A DNA stretch of 64,000 nt. Source: Gemmatimonas sp. (GTDB taxonomy: Bacteria; Gemmatimonadota; Gemmatimonadetes; Gemmatimonadales; Gemmatimonadaceae). Location: the NCBI GenBank assembly GCA_023910675.1, contig JAAVWC010000001.1:124001-188000 (forward strand), in the 5' to 3' direction. Shown here piece by piece: positions 1 to 9,300 of this stretch (position 1 is its first letter; the number at the start of each line of letters is the position of its first letter). Under the pieces are notes generated by a model. That model had not been told where the DNA came from. It saw only the letters and a list, made by a program, of their open reading frames with translations, and did not search any database. The position numbers and the translations under genes were made by a program.

Positions 1-254
1 CCAATCCAGTCGGCGCTGTTCCAGCTACGAATGAGTCCGGTGCCCCATTCCTCCTGCATGACTGCCTGCACGCGCGCCGGTGTCGCCCGAGGGAGTGCGC
101 CGAGCGAGTTGCCGTCGAGATACGTGATGCCGTCGGGGAGGAAGAACCGTTCACGATAGCGCGCAAGCGGATCGGCCGCGTCGAGGGCAGCAACGGTCTC
201 GAACAGCGCGGAACCGGTCGAGGGGAGGTGAGCACGTTCCAACGGAAACTCCAT
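1..254 (-). CDS. kynU: Kynureninase, N-terminal part (runs off the left edge)
   Basis: The N-terminal 84 residues are visible; the rest lies beyond the left edge. They show the kynureninase opening block: a LPDG segment, then YLDGNSLG, then EEWG...[10 protein letters not shown] near residue 75, which matches the start of bacterial KynU. The enzyme is a cytoplasmic PLP-dependent hydrolase cutting kynurenine to anthranilate and alanine. The ATG at 252-254 is 14 bases after the stop of the upstream dioxygenase, so the two are surely cotranscribed as a tryptophan-degrading unit. The PLP lysine and most of the fold cannot be checked here. Confidence 0.9.
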   Translation of the reverse strand, partial: MEFPLERAHLPSTGSALFETVAALDAADPLARYRERFFLPDGITYLDGNSLGALPRATPARVQAVMQEEWGTGLIRSWNSADWI

Positions 255-268
255 ACCAAAAGACAACC

Positions 269-1381
269 TCACACTCGGGCATCAGTCGTGGAACGTCGCG
301 CCCCACCAAGGAATGAATCCAGCGCGGTGCCGCCTGTTCCCTTCATATCGCGCGTCGAGCCGGAGGGCGACACGATGTAATCGTGAGCCAGCCGCATGTG
401 CGCATCGCGGAAGTCGGCGATCGTCTGCAGCGCCGCGTTGTAGGTGGCCTGCAGCGCCGCCGTCCCTCCCTGGGCACGTTCGCGCACCTGGGTGTCCCGC
501 TCCGCGTCTTCGACGAACGCCCGATGTCGCGGCGGCATGTATTCACGCACGGCGCGAAGGTAGCTGCCGGCGGGATCGTCGTCGTGTCGCACACGCAACG
601 CGGCATCGAACAGCTGCAACAGCGCGCTCTGCCCCGCACTGCCGCCAAGGTACCGGCGCGGCTCGTTGGACACGCCTTCGTAGATCACGCCCGGCTGCGG
701 CCATCCCGTGACGAACGGACGCACCCGCCGGTAGTAGGTCGCCGGGTCACACCAGGTGCGCACGTTTTCGAGCGCGGCGTGCACGGCGTCCATTCCCTGC
801 GCGAACTGTTCGAGCAGGGCCGTCAGCTCGGCATCGCTCCCTTCTCGCGAGTGCAAGACCAGCTGGGCCACCACCGGCAACAGCGGCGCACCGGCCAACT
901 CCACGCCCATCGACGCAATGAAGAACCAGTCTTCGTCCACCCCGCCCAGGAACTGGATCTGCGTGCGGGCATTGTCCACGGACACCGGCTCGTCGGCATT
1001 GACCAAACGCCAGTTGATCAGCGTGGTGGTGGCGTAATGCGCAATGGGCTGCCGCCCCATTCGCTCAGCGAGCGCGCAGAGCGGCACGGCGATGGCGGGC
1101 GGAATGGTGAGCTCCGGTGTGTCGCCGCTCCACACGTGCGCGTTGGCGAAGTGAGTGAGCAAGAGCAGCGCGCGTTCGCGGTCCCCCTCTGTCTGGATTT
1201 CCCCGATGTCGACGACCGGCAGCGCCCGCAGCGTCTGACGCAGCCGCCGAGCCCGGATGAGCGCCGAGAGGTTCGGGACCAGCGCGTCCCAGGCGCCATA
1301 AGCCGCCGGCAGCTGGTCGGGGATCGGGAGGGGCGGAACGAACCCGGTGATCGGGTCGACCTGATAGTGTGCGAGCGCCAT
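269..1381 (-). CDS. Indoleamine 2,3-dioxygenase family protein
   Basis: A 370-residue haem dioxygenase opening the indole ring of tryptophan to N-formylkynurenine. Family landmarks are all present: NWRL around residue 120, the DEDWF segment, the [15 protein letters not shown] block, GGSAGQS, YMPPRHR, and FRDAH near the C-terminus whose His328 corresponds to the proximal haem ligand of eukaryotic IDO; a GTGGT motif follows. It is not the tryptophan 2,3-dioxygenase (TDO) type more usual in bacteria. The frame is open 30 codons further upstream, but similarity begins at the ATG at 1379-1381, so that start is chosen. kynU follows 14 bases downstream; no formamidase for the middle step is visible in the window. 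Confidence 0.9.
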   Translation of the reverse strand: MALAHYQVDPITGFVPPLPIPDQLPAAYGAWDALVPNLSALIRARRLRQTLRALPVVDIGEIQTEGDRERALLLLTHFANAHVWSGDTPELTIPPAIAVPLCALAERMGRQPIAHYATTTLINWRLVNADEPVSVDNARTQIQFLGGVDEDWFFIASMGVELAGAPLLPVVAQLVLHSREGSDAELTALLEQFAQGMDAVHAALENVRTWCDPATYYRRVRPFVTGWPQPGVIYEGVSNEPRRYLGGSAGQSALLQLFDAALRVRHDDDPAGSYLRAVREYMPPRHRAFVEDAERDTQVRERAQGGTAALQATYNAALQTIADFRDAHMRLAHDYIVSPSGSTRDMKGTGGTALDSFLGGARRSTTDARV

Positions 1382-1501
1382 CCGAAGGATTGTAGGGCGG
1401 CTGGCGCTGCGATGACATACGGTGTTTGTTCGCTTCGCCCCACGCCGGGATTTCCGGCCACCGGAGTTCACGGGGACGCGTTCACCGCTTTTCTTTCAGG
1501 G
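1382..1501. promoter_or_regulatory. Divergent intergenic region, IDO/fumarase
   Basis: About 120 bases between the divergent starts of the dioxygenase and the fumarase. Promoters for both must lie here, but I see no convincing -35/-10 pair. A weak purine stretch (CAGGG) sits immediately before the fumarase ATG. Confidence 0.4.
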
Positions 1502-3025
1502 ATGACCACCATCACCCAAGCCGACTTCATCCAGTCCATCGCGGACGCGCTCCAGCACATCTCGTACTACCACCCGCTGGATTACCTCCAGGCGCTCGGT
1601 GACGCCTACGAGAAGGAACAGTCCCCTGCGGCGAAGGACGCCATCGCGCAGATCCTGACCAACTCGCGCATGTGCGCGGAGGGACACCGCCCCATCTGCC
1701 AGGATACGGGCAGCGTGGTGGTCTTCCTGAAGGTGGGGATGAACGTGCGGTGGGACGCGACGCTCTCCATTCAGGAGATGGTGGACGAAGGTGTCCGCCG
1801 CGCCTACCTGCTCCCCGACAACGTGCTGCGCGCCAGCATCGTCGCCGACCCCGCCTTCTCGCGCAAGAACACGCGCGACAATACGCCCGCCGTCGTGCAC
1901 GTCGAGCTCGTCCCGGGCGACAAGGTGGAAGTGAAGCTGGGCGCCAAGGGGGGCGGTTCGGAGAACAAGTCGAAGTTCGCGATGCTCAATCCGAGCGACA
2001 ACATCGTCGACTGGGTGCTCAAGACCGTTCCGCTTATGGGTGCCGGCTGGTGCCCGCCGGGCATGCTCGGCATTGGCGTTGGCGGCAGCGCGGAAAAAGC
2101 GATGCTCATGGCGAAGGAATCGCTCATGGAGCACATCGACATGGCGCAGCTCAAGCAGCGCGGTCCGCAAAACACGATCGAAGAGCTGCGTATCGAGCTG
2201 CACGACAAGATCAACGCCCTTGGGATTGGTGCGCAGGGACTTGGCGGGTTGAGCACCGTGCTCGACGTGAAGATCTGGGATTATCCCACGCACGCCGCGT
2301 CGAAGCCCATCGCCATGATCCCCAACTGCGCCGCCACGCGGCACGCCCACTTCTGGCTCGATGGCACGGGCGTGGCGCAACTGCCGGTCCCCAAGCTCAG
2401 CGACTGGCCCGACGTCACGTGGCGTCCCGATGTGAACGCGAAGCGCGTGGATCTCAACACGCTTACGCCCGACGTGGTAGCCACGTGGAACGCGGGCGAC
2501 CGGTTGTTGCTCAACGGCAAGATGCTCACGGGTCGCGACGCGGCGCACAAGCGGATTGCCGATCTGTTTGCCAGCGGCGAAGGGCTGCCGGCCGGCGTGG
2601 ACTTCACCAATCGCGTGATCTACTACGTAGGGCCCGTCGATCCCGTGCGCGATGAAGCCGTCGGCCCCGCCGGCCCCACAACGGCCACGCGTATGGACAA
2701 GTTCACCGAGATGATGCTCGCCAAGACGGGGCTCATTGCGATGGTGGGCAAGGCCGAACGCGGTCCCGCCGGTCTCGAGGCCATTCGCACGCACAAGGCC
2801 GCATACCTCATGGCAGTGGGTGGCGCCGCGTATCTCGTGTCGAAGGCCATCCGCTCATCGCGCGTGGTGGCGTTCGCCGACCTCGGCATGGAAGCCATCT
2901 ACGAGTTCGACGTGGAGGACATGCCGGTCACGGTGGCCGTCGATGCCACGGGCGACAACGTGCATGAGACCGGCCCGGCGGTATGGAAGGACAAGATCAA
3001 GAAGGGGTTGCCGATTCTGGCGTAA
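1502..3025 (+). CDS. fumA: Class I fumarate hydratase (4Fe-4S)
   Basis: Single-chain class I fumarase of 507 residues interconverting fumarate and malate in the TCA cycle. The three cysteines expected to hold the [4Fe-4S] cluster are Cys66 (CQDTG), Cys184 (GAGWCPPG) and Cys276 (IPNCAATRH), spaced almost as in E. coli FumA. The N-terminal domain (to about residue 290) is followed by the C-terminal domain with LTGRDAAHKR and YYVGPVDP-VGPAGPTT. The frame is open far upstream into the antisense of the dioxygenase, but similarity starts at the ATG at 1502. It is slightly shorter than E. coli FumA because of a shorter N-terminus. Like other cluster fumarases it should be sensitive to oxidants. Confidence 0.95.
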   Translation: MTTITQADFIQSIADALQHISYYHPLDYLQALGDAYEKEQSPAAKDAIAQILTNSRMCAEGHRPICQDTGSVVVFLKVGMNVRWDATLSIQEMVDEGVRRAYLLPDNVLRASIVADPAFSRKNTRDNTPAVVHVELVPGDKVEVKLGAKGGGSENKSKFAMLNPSDNIVDWVLKTVPLMGAGWCPPGMLGIGVGGSAEKAMLMAKESLMEHIDMAQLKQRGPQNTIEELRIELHDKINALGIGAQGLGGLSTVLDVKIWDYPTHAASKPIAMIPNCAATRHAHFWLDGTGVAQLPVPKLSDWPDVTWRPDVNAKRVDLNTLTPDVVATWNAGDRLLLNGKMLTGRDAAHKRIADLFASGEGLPAGVDFTNRVIYYVGPVDPVRDEAVGPAGPTTATRMDKFTEMMLAKTGLIAMVGKAERGPAGLEAIRTHKAAYLMAVGGAAYLVSKAIRSSRVVAFADLGMEAIYEFDVEDMPVTVAVDATGDNVHETGPAVWKDKIKKGLPILA

Positions 3026-3224
3026 GGTCGGGGTCAGGGTCAGGGTCGGCGGCATAGCCGCGCCACGGATTTCGCGGATTGGGCGGAGGGACACGGATGG
3101 CTATGTGATCACTCGGGCAGATCCGCTCAATCCGCGAAATCCGCGCAATCCGTGGCGCGACCATGTCGCAACGGACTCGAGGCGGCACCAATCCCCGCGA
3201 CGGTCACCCGTCACCCGTCACCCG
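3026..3224. repeat. Intergenic repeat cluster: imperfect inverted repeat and short tandem repeats
   Basis: Three repeat types are packed after the fumarase stop. First, GGTCAG-like hexamers at about 3027-3048. Second, an imperfect inverted repeat at 3060-3081 and 3128-3158 built from GCGGATT/AATCCGC units; the right arm carries an extra 9-base unit. Third, four head-to-tail TCACCCG heptamers at 3204-3231, which run into the 3' end of the GxxExxY gene and supply its stop codon. The inverted repeat could act as a transcription terminator for the two convergent genes. Confidence 0.7.
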
Positions 3225-3620
3225 TCACCCGTCATCGAGTCGCTGCGTCTGCGCCGTCCATATAAGGCGCTTCACGGCGGGCTTGGGACCGAAGTTCAGG
3301 AGTAGCCCCACACTCATCCCCGACGCTCGGAGGTAGTTGAGGAGCTGCGCCTCATGCGCCGGGACAAGTTGCGGACGCGCCTTGAGTTCGACGATGACCA
3401 CTTCGTTGACCACCAGATCGCACCGAAACTCTCCGTGACACTGGCCGCCATAGTAGACGCGATAGGAGACCTCCCGTAGCGCATGGAGGCCACGCTCCGT
3501 GAGCACAAGCTGCATTACGCTGGCGTATACAGACTCGGAGAAGCCCCACCCGAGATCGTTGTACACGTCGTAGTAGCCTCCAAGAATCTGCTTCGTGATG
3601 TCCTCATGGAGCAGCGCCAT
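3225..3620 (-). CDS. GxxExxY family protein (PD-(D/E)XK-like)
   Basis: A 131-residue protein with the family signature: an N-terminal helix ITKQILGGYYDVYNDLG, then GFSESVY (the G-x-x-E-x-x-Y motif, about residues 26-32), then VVIVELKA (about 76-83, the putative nuclease-fold E-x-K) and HEAQLLNYLRASG. The fold is PD-(D/E)XK-like; the biological role is not established. Its stop codon lies within a tandem TCACCCG heptamer array and an inverted repeat follows, so the gene sits beside a repeat cluster. The start is the ATG at 3618-3620, 106 bases from the divergent peptidase start. Confidence 0.88.
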   Translation of the reverse strand: MALLHEDITKQILGGYYDVYNDLGWGFSESVYASVMQLVLTERGLHALREVSYRVYYGGQCHGEFRCDLVVNEVVIVELKARPQLVPAHEAQLLNYLRASGMSVGLLLNFGPKPAVKRLIWTAQTQRLDDG

Positions 3621-3726
3621 CTATCCTCCCGGGATTTCCATAACCGCGTCCAGCAAGCAGGTTACCACCAGCGTTCTTCCGCGCTGTCATCCGCATAGCG
3701 CAGACGTGCCCCTTTTTACGCCGAAC

Positions 3727-5025
3727 ATGATCCCGACCCGCGTTTTCGCCGCCGCCGTTGCGCTCTGCCTTGCGTCACCCCTCGCCGCCCAGCAGACCAC
3801 CTATCCCAGCAGCTGGGATCCCAAGCTCATGGAGCGCCCGGACGTGAAGTCGGCGCTCGGCATGATCGAGAAGAACTATCCGCAGCAGCTCGACGAGTGG
3901 ATCCGGCTCACCGAGATGCCCGCCAAGTCCGGTCAGGAGCAGGTACGCGGCGCGTACGTGAAGAGTGTCTTCGAGAAGGAAGGGCTCAAGCCGACGATCG
4001 ATTCCATCGGCAACATCATCGCGGTCCGCAAGGGCACCGGCGGCGGCCCCACCATCGCCATCATGGCGCATATCGACGTCGTCTTCCCCAACGAAACCGT
4101 CAAGAAGGTTCGCCGTTCGGGTGACACGCTCTTTGCCCCTGGCGTTGGCGACAACACGGCGTCGGTGGCCAACATGCTCGCGACGCTGCGCACGATGAAC
4201 GCCACCACGTTCACCAGCAAAGGCGACATCATCTTCATCGCCACGACACAGGAAGAGGTAGGACTGCGTGGCGCCGAGTATTGGCTGCGTACGAACGCGC
4301 GCCCCGACCTGCTCATCGTGCCCGACGGCTCGTACGGCAGCGTGGCGTACGGCGCGCTCGGCATTTACTGGACCAAGTTCGTCTTCACGAGCCCGGGCGG
4401 ACATACGCTGGCGTCGCGCGGTCGTCCCACGCCCGTCCGTGCGCTGGCCGCCGCCATTGATCGCCTGTACAAGCTCGAGTTTCCCGCGCTCCCCAATGGT
4501 GCGGTGCTGAACATCGGACAGGTGTCTGGTGGCAACATCTATAATGCCGTGCCGCAGGAGCTGTACTTCACCGTCGACCTGCGCAGCAGCGACCCGGTGC
4601 TGCTCGATTCCCTCGACCGCACGATCGTGCGCGTCACGAAGGCGGTGGCCGAAGAGTACAAGGTGGGGCTGCGCGTGGAAGTCGAGCAGAAGAATCAGGC
4701 GGGCGGCACCGAGAAGCAGCTGGAAGGTGCTCGGGCGCATCCCCTTGTGCAGACGGCAGTGGACATCAACCGCGCGCTCGGCATGAGTGCGGGAATGCCG
4801 GGTGCGCAGGAAGCGGTGGCCACCGGCGCAACCGACGCCAATCCGGGCGTGGTGCGCAAGATTCCCAGCATCGCGATTGGTGGCTCCAAGGCCAACGGCG
4901 CGCACCAGCTCCAGGAGTACGCGATCGCGTCGAGCGCACTGCCGAGCACCAAGTTGCTGTACCTGCTGACAGCGACGTTCGCCGACGGCATCAAGGTGGT
5001 CCCGCCGGCGAAGATCGTTCCGTAA
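3727..5025 (+). CDS. Secreted M20 family metallopeptidase
   Basis: A 432-residue exported di-zinc peptidase. An N-terminal signal peptide (charged MIPTR, hydrophobic AAAVALCLASPLA, cut near AQQ) is followed by the catalytic domain. Metal ligands and the base can be placed: His115 (AHID), Asp142 (GVGDN), Glu176/Glu177 (QEEVG), Asp200 (VPDGS) and His393 (NGAHQL). The region from about 235 to 340 is the lid/dimerisation domain. It should cut small peptides or dipeptides in the periplasm or outside the cell. The frame is open upstream, but the ATG at 3727 directly precedes the signal peptide. The substrate cannot be read from the sequence. Confidence 0.9.
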   Translation: MIPTRVFAAAVALCLASPLAAQQTTYPSSWDPKLMERPDVKSALGMIEKNYPQQLDEWIRLTEMPAKSGQEQVRGAYVKSVFEKEGLKPTIDSIGNIIAVRKGTGGGPTIAIMAHIDVVFPNETVKKVRRSGDTLFAPGVGDNTASVANMLATLRTMNATTFTSKGDIIFIATTQEEVGLRGAEYWLRTNARPDLLIVPDGSYGSVAYGALGIYWTKFVFTSPGGHTLASRGRPTPVRALAAAIDRLYKLEFPALPNGAVLNIGQVSGGNIYNAVPQELYFTVDLRSSDPVLLDSLDRTIVRVTKAVAEEYKVGLRVEVEQKNQAGGTEKQLEGARAHPLVQTAVDINRALGMSAGMPGAQEAVATGATDANPGVVRKIPSIAIGGSKANGAHQLQEYAIASSALPSTKLLYLLTATFADGIKVVPPAKIVP

Positions 5026-5026
5026 G

Positions 5027-5815
5027 TCAGCGGTGCAGGAGCTGTACCGCGACCCAGAGTGACGGGAGCGCGGCACTCCACGCCAACAGAAAGCGATTCA
5101 GCCCGAAGATCAGCGCGGTGGCAAGGTGGAAACACCATGCCATCGCTCCGTATAGGAGGCAGGTGCGGGCATCGATCATGGCCACCGGCGCGGCCAGCTC
5201 GAAGCCAATGACGCCAATCGACGCGAGGCACAGCAGCCACTGTGGACGTGGCACCCAGTGCGGGACGGCATACGCCGGCACCTCGAGAAAGGCGCGCAGG
5301 GCATCGCCGTTCCACCATGCGCGCTCGCGGCACTTCGCCAGCCCGGCGCGCACATAGGAGAGCAGCAGTTGTGCCGCTACGTACATCACCCCACCGGCGT
5401 GCACGGTGTCGCTGGTGTTGGGCCACGTTGCCAGGGTGAGCCCCAGCAAGACAGTAAAGAGCATCCCATCGCTACCGCCATTCATGGTGCCGCGCACGCG
5501 CACCGCGGTCAGCCACGAGAGTAGCATGAGGATCGCCGTTGCGGCCGTGCTCAGTGGCGCCATGCGTGGCAGGACGGCCGACATGAGAAGCAGTGCCGCC
5601 GCCGCACCCTGCACCACGGGCACCGCGCCGAAGACTGCCGGAGTCATGAAGCGTGCCCGCCACGCCCACGTGCTGCGCAGCGTCGCAGCGGGCCACGCCC
5701 CATCAATGACGCCATCGCGCAACATGACGCGCAGTTCGAGGGCTACGACGAAACTGGCGACCGCCGTCAGTGTTTGCATGAGCCGCACCACGGCGGTCAG
5801 CGAGGACTCGCTCAT
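5027..5815 (-). CDS. HTTM-like multipass membrane protein
   Basis: A 262-residue hydrophobic protein with about six to seven membrane segments. The part YVRAGLAK...AWWNGDALRAFL and the later FHLATALIFGLNRFLLAW resemble the HTTM (horizontally transferred transmembrane, vitamin-K-carboxylase-related) family. The start chosen is the ATG at 5813-5815 because it overlaps the upstream stop as ATGA, implying translational coupling; the frame is open for 47 more codons upstream but these are basic and low quality. It converges with the M20 gene, one base apart. The biochemical role is unknown, and a carboxylase activity should not be assumed. Confidence 0.65.
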   Translation of the reverse strand: MSESSLTAVVRLMQTLTAVASFVVALELRVMLRDGVIDGAWPAATLRSTWAWRARFMTPAVFGAVPVVQGAAAALLLMSAVLPRMAPLSTAATAILMLLSWLTAVRVRGTMNGGSDGMLFTVLLGLTLATWPNTSDTVHAGGVMYVAAQLLLSYVRAGLAKCRERAWWNGDALRAFLEVPAYAVPHWVPRPQWLLCLASIGVIGFELAAPVAMIDARTCLLYGAMAWCFHLATALIFGLNRFLLAWSAALPSLWVAVQLLHR

Positions 5816-6234
5816 GCAACCGCACCGCGCGGGCGCGCCGGCTGCACCGCGCTTTCGAATATCACGCGCGCGTCTGATTGCGTCGCGTGATCGACAGCAA
5901 CGACGCGCCATTGCCACGGAGTCGAACCGGGAGTCGCGACAGACACCGTCCGCCACGCAATCGCCGCCACGATGTCGTGCGCGACCTGATCGAACGCCTG
6001 CTCTTCCACCCCGACGGAAAAGCGCTCCACTGCGGATTGCTGCACCACGTGTGCGGTGCCGCGCGGATGATAGACCAGCGCGAGCAGCGTCCGCGATGGT
6101 GCCAGCAATGCGCTATGCCACGGGGTGAACGCGCCACCTTGGTCGAGCGTCCGCAGTTCGAGGCGCACGACTTCGGTGACACGATCAAAGAAGGCCCACG
6201 AGGGAAACAGGAGCCGGAGCAGCACCGTGTGCAC
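5812..6234 (-). CDS. Small hypothetical protein coupled to the HTTM-like gene
   Basis: About 140 residues with no recognised domain. The N-terminus is hydrophobic (LLRLLFPSWAFFDRV), followed by a soluble part with alternating beta-like stretches. The stop overlaps the HTTM-like start by four bases, so the two are expressed together and the protein probably works with the membrane protein. The GTG at 6232-6234 is the best start I can find, with no good ribosome-binding site in front, so the true start is uncertain. Confidence 0.5.
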   Translation of the reverse strand: MHTVLLRLLFPSWAFFDRVTEVVRLELRTLDQGGAFTPWHSALLAPSRTLLALVYHPRGTAHVVQQSAVERFSVGVEEQAFDQVAHDIVAAIAWRTVSVATPGSTPWQWRVVAVDHATQSDARVIFESAVQPARPRGAVA

Positions 6235-6315
6235 GAGGTAGAGCGCCTTTGGGGTGTGAGATGAGTCGTTTGGTCAAGATATCGACAGCCGACCAATTCC
6301 GTGGCATTGTGGAGT

Positions 6316-9300
6316 ATGCGACTGTTCGCCCGAATCGGCGTGGCGGTAGCGACAGTGATCGTGGTAGCTGCCGCCAGCTCGCCCGCGCCGTTGACCGCCT
6401 CGTCGGTTCGTCCGCCGGCACATACGCCAGTCACGCCGCCGCCGCGCACCGATTCGATGGCCAAGCGCACCCTGATCTGGGCGGTCGATGGGCTCAGCTT
6501 CGAGGCGTTTGCCGAAGCGCGGCGCCGTGGGCTGTTCTCGCGATTCACGTTCGCCGGTCGGCACATGGCTCCCTACCCCTCCATGAGTCATGCCTCATGG
6601 ACAGAGCTCACCGGCGCCCGCCGCCTGTTCGGTCCGCGCGGCACGCTGCGCTCCGTGGAGGCCAACTGGTTCGACCTCGACGAGATGCGGGTGGCCGACG
6701 ACCCGCGTCAGCTCTTCGCGCGGCAGGCGGGACCCTTCAACTACATGCGTGGCTTCGACTGGTACTTCGATCCCATGGTCGAACCGCTCATGTATTTCAA
6801 CGGCGATCGGCTCGTGGAGCGGGAGTTGGCCGAAGCGGAGCGCGCCGTGCTCGACAACTTCACTGGCGCGCATCATGTGGCGTTCATCGGTGCTGCCGAT
6901 GCCCTCGCCCACACACGCCTGAACGGACTCCATCCGTACTTGCGACGTCTCGATGCCATGATGTCGCGGGTGCTCGACTCGCTCGCGGCTCGCGGGGGGG
7001 CGCCGGTACACAGCTGGATCATCTCGGATCACGGGAACGCCGGTGCCGGCGCCGAAGGACAGCCCGAGCGACGGCTGAAGCGTGTTTCACTCGATGCCAC
7101 GCTTCGAACGGCGGGGCTCGTCCGGCAGGATACGGGCAGTCTGACGCGAAGCAACAGCGTGAGCATCGTCACGCTCGCGCTCGCCAGTATGATCGATATG
7201 TACTTCGCCGATCTTGGTCGGCGACGCAGCGTGGCCAATGCCGCGGTGCGGCACCCCGGTGTCGACCTCGTCACCTGGTTGGAGGTGAGCAACACCGATC
7301 GCCGGATCGTCATTGTCGGAGCCGACTCCGGCGAAGCAGAACTGCGCTGGCGTGACGATGGCGCGGTGTCGTACACCACGATCACCGGCAATCCGCTCGG
7401 CATCCCCGCACCACTCGCTAATGTGCGTGGCACCGCGGCACGATGGGTCCCGGATACGATCATGCGCCAAGCCACCGAAGGGGGCGCGTACCCCGATGCG
7501 GCATTCCGGTTGGTGCGAAGCGCGAGCAAGGATGTCGAGAACGCCCCGGATCTCATCGTGAATCTCCGCGATGGATACTGCTGGGCCGGTACACTGGGGC
7601 GCTACGTGCAGATGGTCCGCACACACGGCGCTCTCAGCAGGCGCTCGACGCTTGGGCTCGTGGCCAGCACACACGACAGCCTCCCCCCGTATCTCCGCAG
7701 CGAAGAAGTCCTCGCACGCACCGGCGTACGCGAGCGTGCACTGTTTGCGCGCGCACTCACACAGGCCCCGCACGATGCGCGCCTGCTCGCCGAAAGCCTT
7801 GCGGTATCGCCGGCTCAGGTGGCGACGGGGCGCGACGACGAACACCCAGACGCCGCGTTTCTGCGCCGGGTTCGTCCGCTCACATTGTCGGCGGAGTACT
7901 TCGACTGGGGTAGCCTCCGCGCGCTGACTACGACACTGACCAGTGAGTCGACCGCAACCGCCGCACATCGGCGACAGTTCATCCGCGCACAACAGGCGAT
8001 ACAGCGCGCACAGGTAGTGAACGGCGTGACGCGACATATCGACACGCTCCTGGCGTTGGGCGATGGCCTGCCTCCAGCCCCCGACCTCACCACGAGGACC
8101 GTACGCCGTCTGCTCGACGACAGCGAAGCACGACTGCGCACGATTCCCGAGCTTTCGCCGCTTGCGACCCTGCGGCGCGATCTCCGCACCAGTGAGCGTT
8201 CGCGCGAAGCCCCCGCGGAGGCACTGCGGCGCGCACTGATGGCGGCCTGGACGGTGCCATTCTTCGTCGACGCCGCGCTAGACGCGCCGGAGCGCGATTC
8301 CATTGCGGATCCGCGCGATCGGGAGTTCGCGAGGGCGTGGCACGGTGGCCTTCGCGACAGTGTGCGCGGACGACCCGCGCGAATGCTCGACGACAGTACG
8401 ATCGTTCGGCGCCTGTTCACGGAGCTGCTGGCAGAACGCGCGCTCACCAGACGCGTTGACGGAGCGACCGTACCGCTGCTCTATGACGCGCCGCTCCGTG
8501 ACGTGACGGTGGTCTATGCGCCCGGCATCTTTGGCGAATTGTTCGACCGCGAGATCTGGCAGCGCGCATTACGCAGTGTTCGCGAGCGCTTGGGCGTGCG
8601 CATCGTGAACGCCGGCACCGATGGACGATGCAGCGCACACGACAATGCGACGATGCTGCTTGCCACCTTGAAGCGCGATACGGAACGACGCCTCTCCCGG
8701 GGATATCCCACGCCGCGGTATCTGATCATCGGATACTCCAAAGGTGGCGTCGATGCATCCGAAGCGCTGTTGCGGGACCACGCGCTTGCAGAACAGCAGG
8801 TGATCGCACTGGTGACCATCGCCACCCCACATGGCGGTTCACCGGTGGCCGAACGGGCTGACATTTCCGACGAGTTTCTCCGGTTGACGACCGCCACGCC
8901 GCGCGCGGCGACATGCGATACGACACGCGCCGTCGAGTCGCTGTGGCCGGCCAACCGCGCCGCATTCTGGTCTGGCGACGGCGCGCGACTGCCAACGCTC
9001 GTGCCGCTCTATTCGCTGTCCCTCGCGAGCGACATGCGAGCGGCGCATCCCTGGATGAAGATCACCAAGCGACTGGGACACTTCTCCGAGGAGAATGACG
9101 GCGTCGTGGCCATTTCGGCCTCACGCTTTCCGTCCAGTATTCCGTCGGTCCACCTGGGAACGGTCGCCGGCGATCACATTGCCGCACGCAGCGCGTCGAC
9201 CTTTCCCCAAGAGAGCGTACTCGAGAGCGTGTTGCTCACGCTCAATGAACTGGGCGCATTCGAACCGACAGCGGCCGATGCCTGGCGTCATCTGGTGGCC

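Noticed and set aside
383-1501. Long upstream open frame continuous with the fumarase gene
   Set aside because: It is the antisense of the dioxygenase gene; GC-rich DNA keeps such frames open. Similarity to fumarases begins at the ATG at 1502.
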